Shown in pieces: positions 61,437-62,471 of a stretch of 62,471 nt of DNA. The stretch spans positions 1-62,471 of the forward strand of contig JACPZD010000039.1 in assembly GCA_016195665.1 (NCBI GenBank), given 5' to 3'. The stretch comes from Gammaproteobacteria bacterium (GTDB lineage Bacteria > Pseudomonadota > Gammaproteobacteria > SURF-13). The position numbers were made by a program, and so were the translations under genes. The notes under the pieces are model-generated. The model saw nothing but the letters and a program-made list of their open reading frames with translations. It was not told where the DNA came from and ran no database searches. The first letter of the stretch is position 1. Each line of letters begins with the position of its first letter.

Positions 61437-61490
61437 TGGGTGTGCTCTAGGTGATTCGAACCTCTGACCTGTTGGATTGGGATCGTATTT
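61437..61490 (-). other. tRNA 3'-end-like fragment
   Basis: The minus strand reads CAACAGGTCAGAGGTTCGAA then TCACCTAGAGCACACCCA. GGTTCGAATC is the T-loop signature, and CACACCCA resembles a degenerate CCA end, but the stems are imperfect and no 5' half exists. Possibly an attachment-site scar or decayed tRNA. Confidence 0.3.
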
Positions 61491-61518
61491 CTAGTCTTTA
61501 TTGTAACAAGGGCTTATA

Positions 61519-61554
61519 GGATATATCATTTAATTTCAATAGCTTGATATATCC
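61519..61554. promoter_or_regulatory. Secondary TetR-type operator
   Basis: GGATATATCA (61519-61528) and TGATATATCC (61545-61554) are perfect inverted copies separated by 16 bases. The half-site matches that of the palindrome at 61641-61666, so the same regulator may bind both. Confidence 0.5.
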
Positions 61555-61640
61555 GTAGTCGTCATCAGTTATCGCTACTTGTCATAGTGAACGTGGCAAA
61601 ATTGATGCTGCGATGTGAGCCGTCCCGAAGCAGCCCTACT

Positions 61641-61666
61641 AAATATATCAAACGTTTGATATATTT
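61641..61666. promoter_or_regulatory. 26-bp perfect palindromic operator of the TetR gene
   Basis: Half-site AAATATATCAAAC followed directly by its exact inverse. It lies just upstream of the TetR coding region, where a promoter would be, so negative autoregulation is likely. Confidence 0.75.
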
Positions 61667-61682
61667 TTTTTCATGTAGTACA

Positions 61683-62426
61683 GTGGTAGTCGTGAAATCC
61701 CCCCGCCTCCCGGCCCGCGCCACACCTGAAAGCCGTCCCCGCACCGCGCGCAGCGATGGCGAACAGTCGCGCGAGCGATTACTGTACGCCGCGCTGAATC
61801 TGTTCGCGCTGAATGGCTTCAGTAAGACCTCTACACGCGACATCGCTAAGGCGGCCAATAGCAACATTGCCGCCATCAGCTACTATTTCGGCGACAAGGC
61901 CGGGCTATATCGCGCTGTATTTCTCGAACCGCTGGGCTCGCCGACCCACGACATGGCGTTGTATGCCAACACTAAACTCACACTGAACCAAGCCTTGCGC
62001 GGGTTCTACACTGACTTCCTGGAACCGCTCAAACAGGGTGACGTGGCACGTCAGTGCGTGAAACTGCACTTCCGCGAAATGCTCGAACCCACCGGCCTGT
62101 GGGAAGAGAAAATAGACCACGGCATCAAGCCGATACACGACGTGCTGGTAAAAGTGCTGTGCCGTCACTTCGGGCGTAAACGCGCCGACGACGACCTGCT
62201 GCGGCTGGCGGTGTGTATCGCAGGTTTGGGTGTGCACCTACATGTGGGGCGCGACGTGATAGACGTACTGGCGCCGACACTCAATGCCGATCCCAAGGCG
62301 CTGGATCTGTGGATGGGACGCCTGGTGATGTACGCGGAAGCCATGGTCGCCGCCGAGATGCAGCGGCGTAAGTTACTCAGGAGTCATAAAACAAGGCTAC
62401 AACGTTATAATGTGACTCCTGAGTAA
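61683..62426 (+). CDS. TetR-family regulator (CecR-like, DUF1956 type)
   Basis: About 247 residues. N-terminal helix-turn-helix: LYAALNLFALNGFSKTSTRD, IAKAANSNIAAISYYFGDKA, GLYRAVF. The C-terminal ligand domain (LREMLEPTGLWEEKI-like: FREMLEPTGLWEEKIDH) resembles CecR/DUF1956 regulators, which control efflux or membrane genes. A GTG at 61683 or 61692 is the likely start; the frame extends to 61587 across the operator, which argues against the longer form. The last 18 residues (from about LLRSHKTRLQRYNVTPE) and the stop codon are encoded by a repeat element, so the original C-terminus is lost. Confidence 0.85.
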   Translation: MVVVKSPRLPARATPESRPRTARSDGEQSRERLLYAALNLFALNGFSKTSTRDIAKAANSNIAAISYYFGDKAGLYRAVFLEPLGSPTHDMALYANTKLTLNQALRGFYTDFLEPLKQGDVARQCVKLHFREMLEPTGLWEEKIDHGIKPIHDVLVKVLCRHFGRKRADDDLLRLAVCIAGLGVHLHVGRDVIDVLAPTLNADPKALDLWMGRLVMYAEAMVAAEMQRRKLLRSHKTRLQRYNVTPE

Positions 62427-62471
62427 AAACCCTGTTTACTCTACCCCCACCCTGTCCCGCCCCCTCAATAG
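62373..62471. repeat. TTACTCAGGAGTCA inverted-repeat element, copy 2
   Basis: TTACTCAGGAGTCA (62373-62386) and TGACTCCTGAGTAA (62413-62426) are exact inverses; the following CTACCCCCACCCTGTCCCGC matches the reverse of 46534-46560. The element overlaps the end of the TetR gene and runs to the window edge. Confidence 0.85.

Overview
This 62.5 kb window is a chromosomal piece of a GC-rich Pseudomonadota bacterium. I infer Gammaproteobacteria or a closely related betaproteobacterial group. The reasons are the polA-engB neighbourhood, PEP-CTERM and IPTL-CTERM sorted proteins, a VanZ/O-antigen-ligase exopolysaccharide locus, a yqjD-yqjE-yqjK set and an NdvB-type glucan synthase. It reads as ordinary housekeeping and envelope genes that have been heavily invaded by short palindromic repeats and toxin-antitoxin debris.

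Layout. 0-2.1 kb: secreted subtilase whose fibronectin-III/discoidin tail is out of frame. 2.5-6.6 kb: toxin-antitoxin block (DUF2281 protein, broken HigBA, MazEF, VapBC, remnants of a four-helix-bundle protein and an AbiEii-like nucleotidyltransferase) around an orphan polysaccharide ABC permease. 6.6-15.3 kb: degenerate ATP sulfurylase-APS kinase fusion, GT39-like transferase, a 1120-residue VanZ/O-antigen-ligase fusion, GtrA, GtrB-like GT2 and a VanZ protein: a surface glycan locus. 15.4-21.2 kb: polA (proofreading residues lost), a delta-60 repeat protein, a candidate C-rich-loop small RNA with terminator, and engB. 21.4-26.4 kb: cNMP-binding protein, acetolactate synthase, EEP phosphohydrolase, diguanylate cyclase. 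26.4-29.7 kb: AT-rich secreted protein plus an intact IS5-type element, bracketed by a 222-bp direct repeat of the diguanylate cyclase tail. 29.7-33 kb: divergent polytopic membrane proteins. 33-37.7 kb: Nramp-like transporter, HMA proteins, PPK2, thioredoxin-fold protein, Met-rich periplasmic protein, DUF3096. 37.7-46.5 kb: a 2917-residue NdvB-type glucan synthase. 46.7-60 kb: envelope/stress genes (YqjKED, AI-2E, BON, DUF3309, catalase, Lmo0937-like, IPTL-CTERM ice-binding protein, glycine zipper, CsbD), a Crp/Fnr-family regulator and a two-component pair. 60.4-62.5 kb: PEP-CTERM ice-binding protein and a TetR regulator with its own palindromic operator.

Three observations stand out. (1) Seven palindromes of the form TGTGCG-N4-CGCACA are scattered over the 50-60 kb stress region and cluster round the Crp/Fnr-family gene. 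In several, a -10-like hexamer lies at the exact distance expected for activation from -41.5, suggesting a local regulon. (2) Between polA and engB lie four consecutive hairpins, three with C-rich loops, ending in a T-run: a candidate sRNA in the position of Spot 42, ErsA and sX13. (3) Three unrelated palindromic repeat families have entered coding sequences: a 120-bp (40-codon) element in-frame in the sulfurylase/APS kinase gene, a GTGAGGC-type repeat in the linkers of polA and the diguanylate cyclase, and a TTACTCAGGAGTCA element that supplies the C-terminus and stop codon of the TetR gene.

Several genes differ from an intact reading frame by a single base, some in homopolymers. Real decay cannot be told from sequencing error without reads.
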